Source of the DNA: Glaciecola sp. UBA983
Lineage (GTDB): Bacteria > Pseudomonadota > Gammaproteobacteria > Enterobacterales > Alteromonadaceae
Length of the DNA stretch: 47,707 bases
Direction of reading: 5' to 3'
NCBI GenBank assembly: GCA_002292215.1
Contig: DBBN01000065.1
Span: 1 to 47,707, forward strand
In this document: one piece after another, positions 41,082 through 47,707 of the stretch
Layout: every line of letters starts with the position of its first letter
Position numbering within the stretch: the first letter of the stretch is position 1
Position numbers and translations under genes: made by a program
The notes under the pieces: generated by a model
Seen by the model: only the letters and a program-made list of their open reading frames with translations
Databases searched by the model: none
Told to the model about the DNA's origin: nothing

Positions 41082-42339
41082 CTTGCTTGCGCGAGGTAAT
41101 GTTTTTACCGCGACCTTTTTTCTTCTTCGCCTTACCTGATTTCTTGGCAGCTTTTTTGGCTTTGGCTAACCGGCTCTTTTTGGGTTTTTTGATACTTGGT
41201 GCTTTGTGTTTTGGACGCAGCTCTTCAATCACACGAGGCTTAATGACTTCTTTGATATAGCGAGCGATACGGCTGAGCATAGCAAAATCATGCGCTTCAA
41301 CAATTGATATCGCAGTGCCTTTAGCACCCGCTCGACCCGTTCGGCCAATACGATGTAAATACACATCACTGGTACGCGGCATATCAAAGTTAATGACATG
41401 CGAAATATCCTCAACATCAATGCCACGTGCAGCCACATCTGTTGCTAATAAAATTTTAATTTCACCACTTTTAAAGCGACTCATTGCCTCGTTACGTTTA
41501 TCTTGCGGCATTTCACCTTGTAACCAAACGACATTGATTTGATCCGCCGCTAAACGGTCTTTAAGTTGCTGTAGACGCTCACGCGTTTTCACAAAAACAA
41601 TCGCAGATTCAGCTTGTTCCGTTAGAATGTGTTTGAGGATCTGGTATTTGTGCTGAACATCATCGGCTAAGTGATACCATTGATGAATTTTTGCTTTTTC
41701 TTTGCGTGAAGGATCAACCGTTAATGACTCAGGGTTGACCAAAATGTCTTTTGAAAACTGTGCAATTCCTGGCCCTTCGAGCGTCGCAGAAAACAACATC
41801 GACTGTTTACGCCAGCGTGCTTCAGTTGCAATTTGATTAACGATACTGCGAAAGCCCATGTCCAACATACGATCGGCTTCATCTAATATCAGCAGCTCTA
41901 TATCACGACAATCAAATGATTCTTTTTCGATGTGTTCGAATAACCGACCAGGTGTGGCGACTAAAATATCCAAGCTTTTAGCTAACGTATCTCGGTCAGT
42001 ACCATAGTTAATGCCACCTGTAATAACACCGCACACAATATTGGTATGTTGGGTAATTTCCAAGGCATGCTCATAGGTTTGAATAGCCAGCTCTCGGGTA
42101 GGCGATAAAATCAAAATTCGTGTTGCGCCATGGTACTCACGCGGAAAATCGAGCAAAAATTGAGCACACGGTAATAAGAAAGCAGCCGTCTTTCCCGTTC
42201 CTGTCGGTGCGGAAGCTAAAATATCACGCCCTTCCATAGCAACAGGAATAACGGTCGATTGGATACTCGTTGGCGTCGTGAAGCCCATATCAGTGAGGGC
42301 GCGGATTAAATCAGGGTGCAGTTCTAACTGTTCAAACAT
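41074..42339 (-). CDS. srmB: ATP-dependent DEAD-box RNA helicase, SrmB type
   Basis: RNA helicase; SrmB acts early in assembly of the large ribosomal subunit. The 421 residues carry the Q motif around FTTPTSIQSTVIP, Walker A APTGTGKT (residues 44-51), DEAD in LILDEADRMLDMGF (about residue 152), SAT in LFSATLE, and motif VI HRIGRTGRAG. A highly basic Lys/Arg/Ala tail fills the last 50 residues. The N-terminus FEQLELHPDLIRAL resembles SrmB more than RhlE or DeaD. It starts 41 bases after cca on the same strand and overlaps rdgB. Confidence 0.9.
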   Translation of the reverse strand: MFEQLELHPDLIRALTDMGFTTPTSIQSTVIPVAMEGRDILASAPTGTGKTAAFLLPCAQFLLDFPREYHGATRILILSPTRELAIQTYEHALEITQHTNIVCGVITGGINYGTDRDTLAKSLDILVATPGRLFEHIEKESFDCRDIELLILDEADRMLDMGFRSIVNQIATEARWRKQSMLFSATLEGPGIAQFSKDILVNPESLTVDPSRKEKAKIHQWYHLADDVQHKYQILKHILTEQAESAIVFVKTRERLQQLKDRLAADQINVVWLQGEMPQDKRNEAMSRFKSGEIKILLATDVAARGIDVEDISHVINFDMPRTSDVYLHRIGRTGRAGAKGTAISIVEAHDFAMLSRIARYIKEVIKPRVIEELRPKHKAPSIKKPKKSRLAKAKKAAKKSGKAKKKKGRGKNITSRKQDG

Positions 42340-42380
42340 AAAATCTTCAGATGGATAAAATACTGGGTAAGTTTACCACA

Positions 42381-43541
42381 TCATCCTGATTTTGCGCGAA
42401 GCAAAGCGTTAATTTGTGCTAATTGTGCCGCTTGGAGTTGGGTTTTGATTTCTATACCGGTAAAGCCTTGAGCAATGATATCTTTGACATTGACGGCTAA
42501 CATCGCTGTGATCGCGTTTTCTAACAAGGTAAAATTGGTCCTAAGTGTATTATTAGGTACTCTAGCTTGGGCATAACACAGAATGACTTGCATCGTTAAG
42601 CGCAGTCGTTGAGGGCGACGCTGGACATCGCAATGCAGCAGTAAAAGTAATATCTGCTGTGCATTAAGTTGCTCGATATGCAACAGTGTTTCAATATGTG
42701 ATTGAGCTAACACAATACAATCATGAACATGATTAGGCAAAGGTAACACTTGGCACCACTTGGCTACTTTTTCAGGTGGGCAATCTAATGTGATTAACGC
42801 ACTGGCGATAGCGAGCTGATTTTCCTCTCCCATGTTGGTTTTCTGGGCTAATTCTTGTAAATAGCTAAAAGCAGGGGCAAGACTGTCTATCTGCTCCATA
42901 GATGCAGTTAAATCGATAAACCAAGGGGATAACGCATCTGCTTGCACCAGCACTAGAAAATACTCGGTCGGTGAAGTTTCTAACAACGCACGAGCGGTTT
43001 CTTGCCAGACTCGCGGGGCAGCTAAGGCTGCTAGCTCAGTGGATTGGCCAATACGTTGCATTAACGCTAAGGTTTCAGGGGCGATGGTAAAACCGTACTC
43101 CTTGTATCGAGCCATGAACCGAGCGATGCGGATCACCCGTAAGGGATCTTCAATAAACGCATCCGACACATGCCTAAATACACGCTGTGCTAAATCATCT
43201 TGCCCATGATAAGGGTCAATGATGGTGCCCTGTTCATCCATTGCCATAGCATTAATAGTGAGGTCACGACGCGACAAATCTTCTTCTAACGTCACGGTTT
43301 TATCCGTACAAAAACTAAAGCCCCCATACCCTTTGGCTATTTTGCGCTCAACTCGTGCCAATGCATATTCTTCCCGAGTCTTAGGGTGTAAAAATACAGG
43401 AAAGTCTTTGCCTACTGGAATATAACCCAAGGCGACAAGCTCGTTGGCACTGGCCCCGACGACCACGTAATCACGGTCTTTGATGGGTCGTTGCAATAGG
43501 TTGTCGCGCACTGCGCCACCAACAAGATAAGTTTGCATCAT
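42381..43541 (-). CDS. cca: CCA-adding tRNA nucleotidyltransferase
   Basis: Adds or repairs the 3' CCA end of tRNAs. The 386 residues begin with the class II nucleotidyltransferase head: [12 protein letters not shown] at residue 5, the DRDYVVVG metal-binding pair, and the ERRDLTIN-type segment here reading [12 protein letters not shown]. The neck follows with [15 protein letters not shown]. The C-terminal part lacks a recognisable HD phosphohydrolase motif, so this appears to be the form without the phosphatase/phosphodiesterase domain of E. coli Cca. I chose the ATG pair at 43541/43538; the longer frame to 43607 adds residues not seen in the family. It is divergent from the exeA-like gene. 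Confidence 0.92.
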   Translation of the reverse strand: MMQTYLVGGAVRDNLLQRPIKDRDYVVVGASANELVALGYIPVGKDFPVFLHPKTREEYALARVERKIAKGYGGFSFCTDKTVTLEEDLSRRDLTINAMAMDEQGTIIDPYHGQDDLAQRVFRHVSDAFIEDPLRVIRIARFMARYKEYGFTIAPETLALMQRIGQSTELAALAAPRVWQETARALLETSPTEYFLVLVQADALSPWFIDLTASMEQIDSLAPAFSYLQELAQKTNMGEENQLAIASALITLDCPPEKVAKWCQVLPLPNHVHDCIVLAQSHIETLLHIEQLNAQQILLLLLHCDVQRRPQRLRLTMQVILCYAQARVPNNTLRTNFTLLENAITAMLAVNVKDIIAQGFTGIEIKTQLQAAQLAQINALLRAKSG

Positions 43542-43636
43542 AATTTGAGAATGGTAATAAATTGAATTAATTAACTTATTATGCACTCGCTTTGTATGTA
43601 TATCCAATTTTTGATGGATCTTTATCAGTTAAGTCT

Positions 43637-43665
43637 TTGACATATAGCCCAAAGCTGTTTAGCTT
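43637..43665 (+). promoter_or_regulatory. Possible sigma70 promoter of the exeA-like/gspB pair
   Basis: A perfect -35 TTGACA (43637-43642) stands 17 bases before TAGCTT (43660-43665), a weak -10 matching three of six consensus positions. It lies 40 bases before the exeA-like start in the divergent intergenic region. Confidence 0.45.
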
Positions 43666-43705
43666 ATACCCCATAATAACAACACGACAGGAGTGACGGC
43701 TGCAC

Positions 43706-44623
43706 ATGTATCTGTCTTACTTTGGATTATCCGATAATCCGTTTTCGATAGCACCCAATCCTGCTTATTTGTATATGAGTGCTCGACATAAAGAGGCACT
43801 AGCGCACTTAAATTTTGGTTTGCGAGAAAGTGGTGGCTTTGTCATGCTTACCGGCGAAGTGGGCACAGGAAAGACGACGGTATCACGTAAATTGTTGCAA
43901 CAATTGCCTGAAAATACACAAGTAGCTATGATCCTCAATCCAACGTTATCCGCCCTTGAGCTACTAGCGACTGTATGTGACGAGTTATCGATTGACTATG
44001 ATTATCGACGTTCTAGTTTAAAGTACTTTACTGATTTAATCCTAGGTCACTTAGCGCTTAATCACAGCAAAAATATCAATACCGTGTTGATTATCGATGA
44101 GGCACAGCATCTACTTCCTGAAGTACTCGAACAGTTACGGTTATTGACCAACCTTGAAACCAATCGTGAAAAGCTCCTTAAAGTCGTATTAATTGGTCAG
44201 CCTGAGTTACAAGCATTATTAAAACGCAACGAATTGCGCCAATTAGCCCAGCGTATTACCGCGCGTTATCATCTGCTGCCATTAAACGAAGATGAAGTTA
44301 AACAATATATTGCCCATCGCTTATCTGTGGCTGACGGCGATATTAGTATGTTTGCTCCAGCCACTATCAAAACAGTATTTACTATCACGGCGGGGATACC
44401 GCGGGTGATTAATTTGTTATGTGACCGTGCGTTAACATTGAGCTTTACTAAACAATCCGCAGTCGTGCCTAAGCATTTATTTATCGCAGCAGCCAATCAA
44501 ATATTGGGTGAAGATGTGGTCGCACAACGAATTGAGTTGCCCCATAAATGGTTACAAATAGGACTCTTAATTATCGCACTTGCGTTAGGTTTTGGTATGG
44601 GAGGTGGATATGAGTTTTTCTAA
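43706..44623 (+). CDS. ExeA/GspA-type AAA+ ATPase with C-terminal membrane anchor
   Basis: Cytoplasmic ATPase of the ExeA (GspA) family, which with GspB helps place type II secretion secretins through the peptidoglycan. The 305 residues start with the family N-terminus YLSYFGLSDNPFSIAPNP. Walker A is GEVGTGKT (residues 50-57), and Walker B is VLIIDEAQ with Asp131/Glu132. Sensor-type sequence is around GIPRVINLLCDRAL. A single hydrophobic helix (WLQIGLLIIALALGFGMGGG) ends three or four residues before the stop, so the periplasmic peptidoglycan-binding domain of classical ExeA is absent. MshM of MSHA pili is a related alternative, but the overlapping GspB-domain gene favours ExeA. AGGAG lies 12 bases before the ATG. 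Confidence 0.85.
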   Translation: MYLSYFGLSDNPFSIAPNPAYLYMSARHKEALAHLNFGLRESGGFVMLTGEVGTGKTTVSRKLLQQLPENTQVAMILNPTLSALELLATVCDELSIDYDYRRSSLKYFTDLILGHLALNHSKNINTVLIIDEAQHLLPEVLEQLRLLTNLETNREKLLKVVLIGQPELQALLKRNELRQLAQRITARYHLLPLNEDEVKQYIAHRLSVADGDISMFAPATIKTVFTITAGIPRVINLLCDRALTLSFTKQSAVVPKHLFIAAANQILGEDVVAQRIELPHKWLQIGLLIIALALGFGMGGGYEFF

Positions 44624-45644
44624 CCGCACTAACCCAATAGCGATTGATGATTTAAAACCCGGCATGGCAATTATTGCTATCGAAGCTCAAAATGGGCCTG
44701 TCAAAATACGTAAATCAGGCTTAGTCAAAAGCCAAGATATGGTCAACGGCCTCAAAGAAATGGGCGTGTTGAGTCTCAATATTGATTGGGATAATTCAAT
44801 TGAAATCGATGATACTCCGCCACTAGCTGCAGATTTGCGGCACAGTCCATTGACCACTCGACAATTGTTCAATGATGAACAAACAAGCAGAGTTAATAAT
44901 GCAATGTCGGATCAATTTAATCGCAGTTTGTTTTTGCCCAGTTTACAAGCCTTGCCTTCGCAGTTTTCGGTGATAGGTAAATATAGTGCTCAATATGTGG
45001 GTATTTTGGCTTTGGGCTTAGCACTGGGTTATGGCGCGGCCAAATTATTACCCACGCCACATGAAGCGGTGGTGGCAGTGGTGACAGAGTCGCCGGCAGC
45101 GCCTATGCCAGAAACCCCACAGCTTGAAACACCACTGCCTGAGACAATTATCCCCGAGGAAATAGTCGCAGAAACCATACCCGCTGAGCCGATAGCGAGC
45201 GAGGATGAAGAGCAAGGTACCTTAGTCACGCAAGAACGGGAACAATCCGAGGAAGCACCAGTGTCAGCAGCGATGGCTACCCGAGTTAATCAAGCATTAG
45301 AATCATTGGGTGGGTTGGATAACTTAACCGCAGCAGCAAACAACAAAGATAATTTAGCTCCTTCAGCATCGATGGAGCGCCCGACAACGATTGAAATAGT
45401 GGATCAAGTACAAGGCATCGCACAATTACCAGAGCATATATTGGTGCAATTACCGGCGATGGTCTTTTCTGCTCATATGTACAGTTCGACGGATGAAGAT
45501 CGCTGGGTGCGGGTAAATAACCGTCGCCTACAAGAAGGCGGTAGCGTCGATAATAACGTGAGAATCGTACGGATTGAGCCACAGTATGTGGTGTTATCGT
45601 TTCGTGGTACTGAATTTAAAATGGCTGCGCTTACTGACTGGTAA
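44610..45644 (+). CDS. GspB-domain protein with extra cytoplasmic N-terminal domain
   Basis: Partner of the ExeA-like ATPase. The 344 residues have three parts. An N-terminal domain of about 70 residues (IAIDDLKPGMAIIAIEAQNG) resembles the short domain, DUF3391-like, found at the front of HD-GYP proteins. A single membrane helix is near residue 130 (YVGILALGLALGYGAA), followed by a Pro/Glu/Thr-rich periplasmic linker. The last 80 residues match the GspB C-terminal domain (LPAMVFSAHMYSSTDEDRWV, then VNNRRLQEGGSV). The start is ATG 44610, with GGAGG 6-8 bases upstream, 14 bases inside the ATPase gene; a GTG frame opening at 44592 is less likely. Confidence 0.82.
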   Translation: MSFSNRTNPIAIDDLKPGMAIIAIEAQNGPVKIRKSGLVKSQDMVNGLKEMGVLSLNIDWDNSIEIDDTPPLAADLRHSPLTTRQLFNDEQTSRVNNAMSDQFNRSLFLPSLQALPSQFSVIGKYSAQYVGILALGLALGYGAAKLLPTPHEAVVAVVTESPAAPMPETPQLETPLPETIIPEEIVAETIPAEPIASEDEEQGTLVTQEREQSEEAPVSAAMATRVNQALESLGGLDNLTAAANNKDNLAPSASMERPTTIEIVDQVQGIAQLPEHILVQLPAMVFSAHMYSSTDEDRWVRVNNRRLQEGGSVDNNVRIVRIEPQYVVLSFRGTEFKMAALTDW

Positions 45645-45660
45645 GTGCTAGCTTAACACG

Positions 45661-46167
45661 TTAACTTAACTCGTTGGTTTCATCGATGTGTACTTGCAGC
45701 GCTTCAAGTTGCTTTTTCGCTGCCGCTTTATCCGTCGTGTCATAAATCATCATAGAGATATAATCTACCGCTCCGGTCGCTGACGTTAAGGGTGAAATCG
45801 AGACGTTTTGATACATAAAATCTTCAGTACCCGTAATCGGACGATAGTTCGCAAATTTAAACAAATAAGGTCGTTGTTCCCACGTCATAAAACTGCGAAC
45901 TTTTAAATCAAACACTGCTTTTGTTTTTTGTGAAAACCACGCAGCATTGATACTTGGATTAACGGTAAACAAAGACTGGCCTTTGGCATCGGCGGCTTTT
46001 AAGCCACTGTGAGATTCCATAAAATCATTCCACATATGAATCTTATACTCACGATCTAGCACAACAATGCCTACATCAACCGTTTGTAACATATCCATCA
46101 TCCAATGAAATTCCAGTACATCATCTAATGCATGTTTTACAGAGCTAACTTGTGCAGTCTGGCTCAT
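45661..46167 (-). CDS. PAS-domain signalling protein
   Basis: A 168-residue protein holding one PAS domain at about residues 20-150 (MLQTVDVGIVVLDREYKIHM, then WNDFMESHSGL, and YQNVSISPLTSATGAVDYIS near the C-terminus), with a short helical tail and no output domain. No membrane segment is visible. It could act as a sensor or adaptor for the response regulator encoded just upstream on the same transcript: its ATG overlaps, by four bases (ATGA), the stop codon that ends the frame of that regulator. It converges with the gspB-like gene over 16 bases. Ligand and target are unknown. Confidence 0.8.
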   Translation of the reverse strand: MSQTAQVSSVKHALDDVLEFHWMMDMLQTVDVGIVVLDREYKIHMWNDFMESHSGLKAADAKGQSLFTVNPSINAAWFSQKTKAVFDLKVRSFMTWEQRPYLFKFANYRPITGTEDFMYQNVSISPLTSATGAVDYISMMIYDTTDKAAAKKQLEALQVHIDETNELS

Positions 46168-46394
46168 GCTTCATCCTCCAATAAATGGGCAAGTTTTTTA
46201 TTCATTATCGCCATAGAATCTTCGGTAAATAACAAAATCAAATCACACTGCACATCGTAGCCTTCAATCCCATAACTAAGCTCAATAGCCAGGGTACGAC
46301 GCCATTTAGTTAAGTTAGCAGTGATCAACTCATTGACATTACGGTGTTGCCCAAGAACGATAGGCTGACCTTGCCGCAGCGATAAATCTAGCTG
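46164..46394 (-). pseudogene. In-frame 3' continuation of the response regulator gene after an internal TAG
   Basis: Directly after the TAG that ends the regulator frame (46397-46395 on the minus strand) the same frame stays open for 76 codons to a TGA at 46166-46164. It reads QLDLSLRQGQPIVLGQH, then VNELITANLTKWRRTLAIEL and DVQCDLILLFTEDSMAIMNK. These are strand-rich, coding-like residues of the kind that complete a CheC/CheX-type domain, and the terminal TGA overlaps the PAS gene start (ATGA), an operon-like junction that makes sense only if the long frame was or is translated. The segment is otherwise unannotated. One C-to-T change in CAG would explain the TAG. Confidence 0.8.
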
Positions 46395-47156
46395 CTACCC
46401 AATCCCGGTCAAACACGTCCCAATTAAAATACTGGCTGCATCCATTAATACTTCAAGCTGTAGTTGATCATCAATTTCTTGGGTAATATTGAGTATTTTG
46501 GCAACATCGCCAAAAGATGAATCAGACAGCATACAAAGTGCTTCACCACTGACTCCGCCACCAATAAAACCTTGGCATACAGCACTTACGCGGTCATGCG
46601 CTTCAATATCATTGAGCATCATGTGTAATTCGGACACTTCGATTAGATTGACGTTGGGAATGGGTAATTTGACAAATACATTCATGATACGTGCAAGGTG
46701 GTCTCCTGCCTGCCCCATCGCTATATTAGTGATCTCTTGATAACAATCGCGGATCGCATACGGCAAATTGGTATCAAAGACTTCGCTTACTTGTAACACT
46801 TGATGTTTTTGTAAGACGGCTTGTAGCAACGCAGCATCTACCGGTTTTTGGATAAAATCTATCGCGCCTAACGCTTTAACACGGGCATGCGCTTCAGGTT
46901 GAATATCCCCAGAAATAACCACGACTTTTGTGTCAATGTGTTGGTTGCGAATGGCTTCTAAGGTCTGATAACCATCCATCACGGGCATATTTAAATCAAG
47001 GAGAAGGAGCTGTCCTTTACCGTCGCATAACTGTTTAATTGCATCTTCACCATGTTTGGCAAAGTGCACACTGACATCCCAGTCTTGTGGTAAGCATTTG
47101 GCAACCTGTTTTCTCGCAACGAGCGAATCATCGCAAATCAATACTGATAATGACAT
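46395..47156 (-). CDS. Response regulator with CheC-like domain, cut short by an in-frame amber codon
   Basis: N-terminal receiver domain (about residues 1-120) with acidic pocket Asp9/Asp10, phosphoacceptor Asp54 in LLLLDLNMPVMDGY and Lys104 in IQKPVD. From about residue 130 the protein continues as a CheC/CheX-like domain, with the family Glu-x-x-Asn motif in EITNIAMGQAGD (Glu141, Asn144) and a second motif region LEVLMDAASILIG in which the expected Asn is not present. In chemotaxis such domains dephosphorylate CheY. The open frame stops at TAG after 253 residues, but 76 more codons follow in frame, giving 330 codons in all. As read, the last part of the CheC-like domain is lost unless the TAG is read through. 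Second gene after a small unknown protein gene. Confidence 0.85.
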   Translation of the reverse strand: MSLSVLICDDSLVARKQVAKCLPQDWDVSVHFAKHGEDAIKQLCDGKGQLLLLDLNMPVMDGYQTLEAIRNQHIDTKVVVISGDIQPEAHARVKALGAIDFIQKPVDAALLQAVLQKHQVLQVSEVFDTNLPYAIRDCYQEITNIAMGQAGDHLARIMNVFVKLPIPNVNLIEVSELHMMLNDIEAHDRVSAVCQGFIGGGVSGEALCMLSDSSFGDVAKILNITQEIDDQLQLEVLMDAASILIGTCLTGIG

Positions 47157-47184
47157 AACAAGGAACCAATTAAGGGTAGAGGGT

Positions 47185-47514
47185 TTAAAACAAACTCGCT
47201 TGGTGCAATTTGATAAATAAAGGAGTACCTACTTTGGTGTAGTCTACTTTGTACTCTTTAGAATTAACGGTTTGAATGAACAATAACGTTTTTTCGTCAC
47301 CAAACACCTCAACAGCACTGATATCGATTAACTCCATATCGCGCATTTTTGCATCACGCTTAGTTTCTGGGATTTCACCATTGTATTCCGTTATTCCTCT
47401 ATGCGTCACTAACAAAGGCGGATGCTCTAACCCATTAATGACTAATAAATCATATTTACGCGCTTTATGGATAATGGTGTTACGCCCGCTTAATAAATAA
47501 GGCCGTTCAAACAT
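47185..47514 (-). CDS. Hypothetical protein, first gene of the response regulator operon
   Basis: A 109-residue cytoplasmic protein I do not recognise. It begins MFERPYLLSGRNTIIHKARK and is mostly strand-forming and charged, without membrane segment or signal. I start at ATG 47514, where AGGAGA lies 5-6 bases upstream; the frame opens earlier at 47595, but that extension has no ribosome site. It ends 28 bases before the response regulator start on the same strand, so it is likely part of the same operon and may belong to the same signalling unit. Confidence 0.72.
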   Translation of the reverse strand: MFERPYLLSGRNTIIHKARKYDLLVINGLEHPPLLVTHRGITEYNGEIPETKRDAKMRDMELIDISAVEVFGDEKTLLFIQTVNSKEYKVDYTKVGTPLFIKLHQASLF

Positions 47515-47629
47515 GGAAGTCTCCTGAAGCTTGACCATATCCTTATGGCAAAAAGGTTTAATACTAGTATCTTTATATCGGCTTTTTACATGCATACTTA
47601 AATTTTTTTATTTCACATTAAAAGTATAG

Positions 47630-47658
47630 ATGACATTTAAGTAAAAAGTGCTTATAAT
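47630..47658 (+). promoter_or_regulatory. Strong sigma70 promoter reading out of the window
   Basis: ATGACA (47630-47635), 17-base spacer, perfect TATAAT (47653-47658), followed by a GC-rich discriminator CCGCCCCGC. Such discriminators are typical of ribosomal and other growth-rate-controlled genes. The gene it drives lies beyond base 47707. Confidence 0.7.
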
Positions 47659-47707
47659 CCGCCCCGCATTGATTGATGTGTTTGCCTCCACGGCAAAATA
47701 TATAGTA

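Overview
This is a gene-dense stretch of gammaproteobacterial chromosome, AT-rich by eye. The proteins and several local gene sets (queF next to ppnN, an NAD-type isocitrate dehydrogenase, a complete ccmA-to-ccmI block beside a FliK-like/FlhB-like pair, an RND metal-efflux operon ending in a DUF3240 gene, and an ExeA/GspB pair) most resemble marine Alteromonadales, Shewanella or a close relative. That placement is inferred from remembered protein similarity, not from a search. No transposon, prophage, CRISPR array, rRNA or tRNA gene was seen.

Layout. 1-3.3 kb: 3' part of queF, then ppnN and an NAD-type isocitrate dehydrogenase. 3.5-9.6 kb: a ComEA-like helix-hairpin-helix protein, galU and ugd (minus strand), a POT peptide transporter, a small membrane protein and galE. 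GalU, Ugd and GalE together supply UDP-glucose, UDP-glucuronate and UDP-galactose for envelope polysaccharides. 9.6-17.6 kb (minus strand): a tightly packed cytochrome c maturation operon ccmABCDEFGHI, ending in the outer-membrane lipid-asymmetry lipoprotein gene mlaA, whose TTG start overlaps the ccmI stop codon. 17.8-19.9 kb: an orphan FliK-like/FlhB-C-terminus-like pair. 19.9-25.7 kb (minus): a four-gene heavy-metal-type RND efflux operon, outer-membrane factor, adaptor, pump and a DUF3240 protein. Its upstream gap holds the decayed start of a probable membrane-anchored regulator gene.

26-33.5 kb: recA (minus) with a perfect LexA box inside its promoter, pncC, divergent mutS, then pyrG-eno behind a strong sigma70 promoter. 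33.7-39.3 kb: an unrecognised gene, then leuABCD preceded by a leucine-rich leader peptide and a complete attenuator. 39.3-43.5 kb (minus): cca-srmB-rdgB-hemW. 43.7-45.6 kb: an ExeA-like AAA+ ATPase lacking the usual periplasmic part, overlapping a GspB-domain protein. 45.7-47.5 kb (minus): a signalling operon of a small unknown protein, a response regulator with a CheC-like domain and a PAS protein. The regulator is interrupted by an in-frame TAG, and 76 further in-frame codons follow it up to the PAS gene. A clear sigma70 promoter points out of the right edge.

The points most worth a second look are the amber-interrupted response regulator, the regulator remnant beside the efflux operon, the reduced ExeA/GspB pair, the orphan flagellar-type pair and the readable leucine attenuator.
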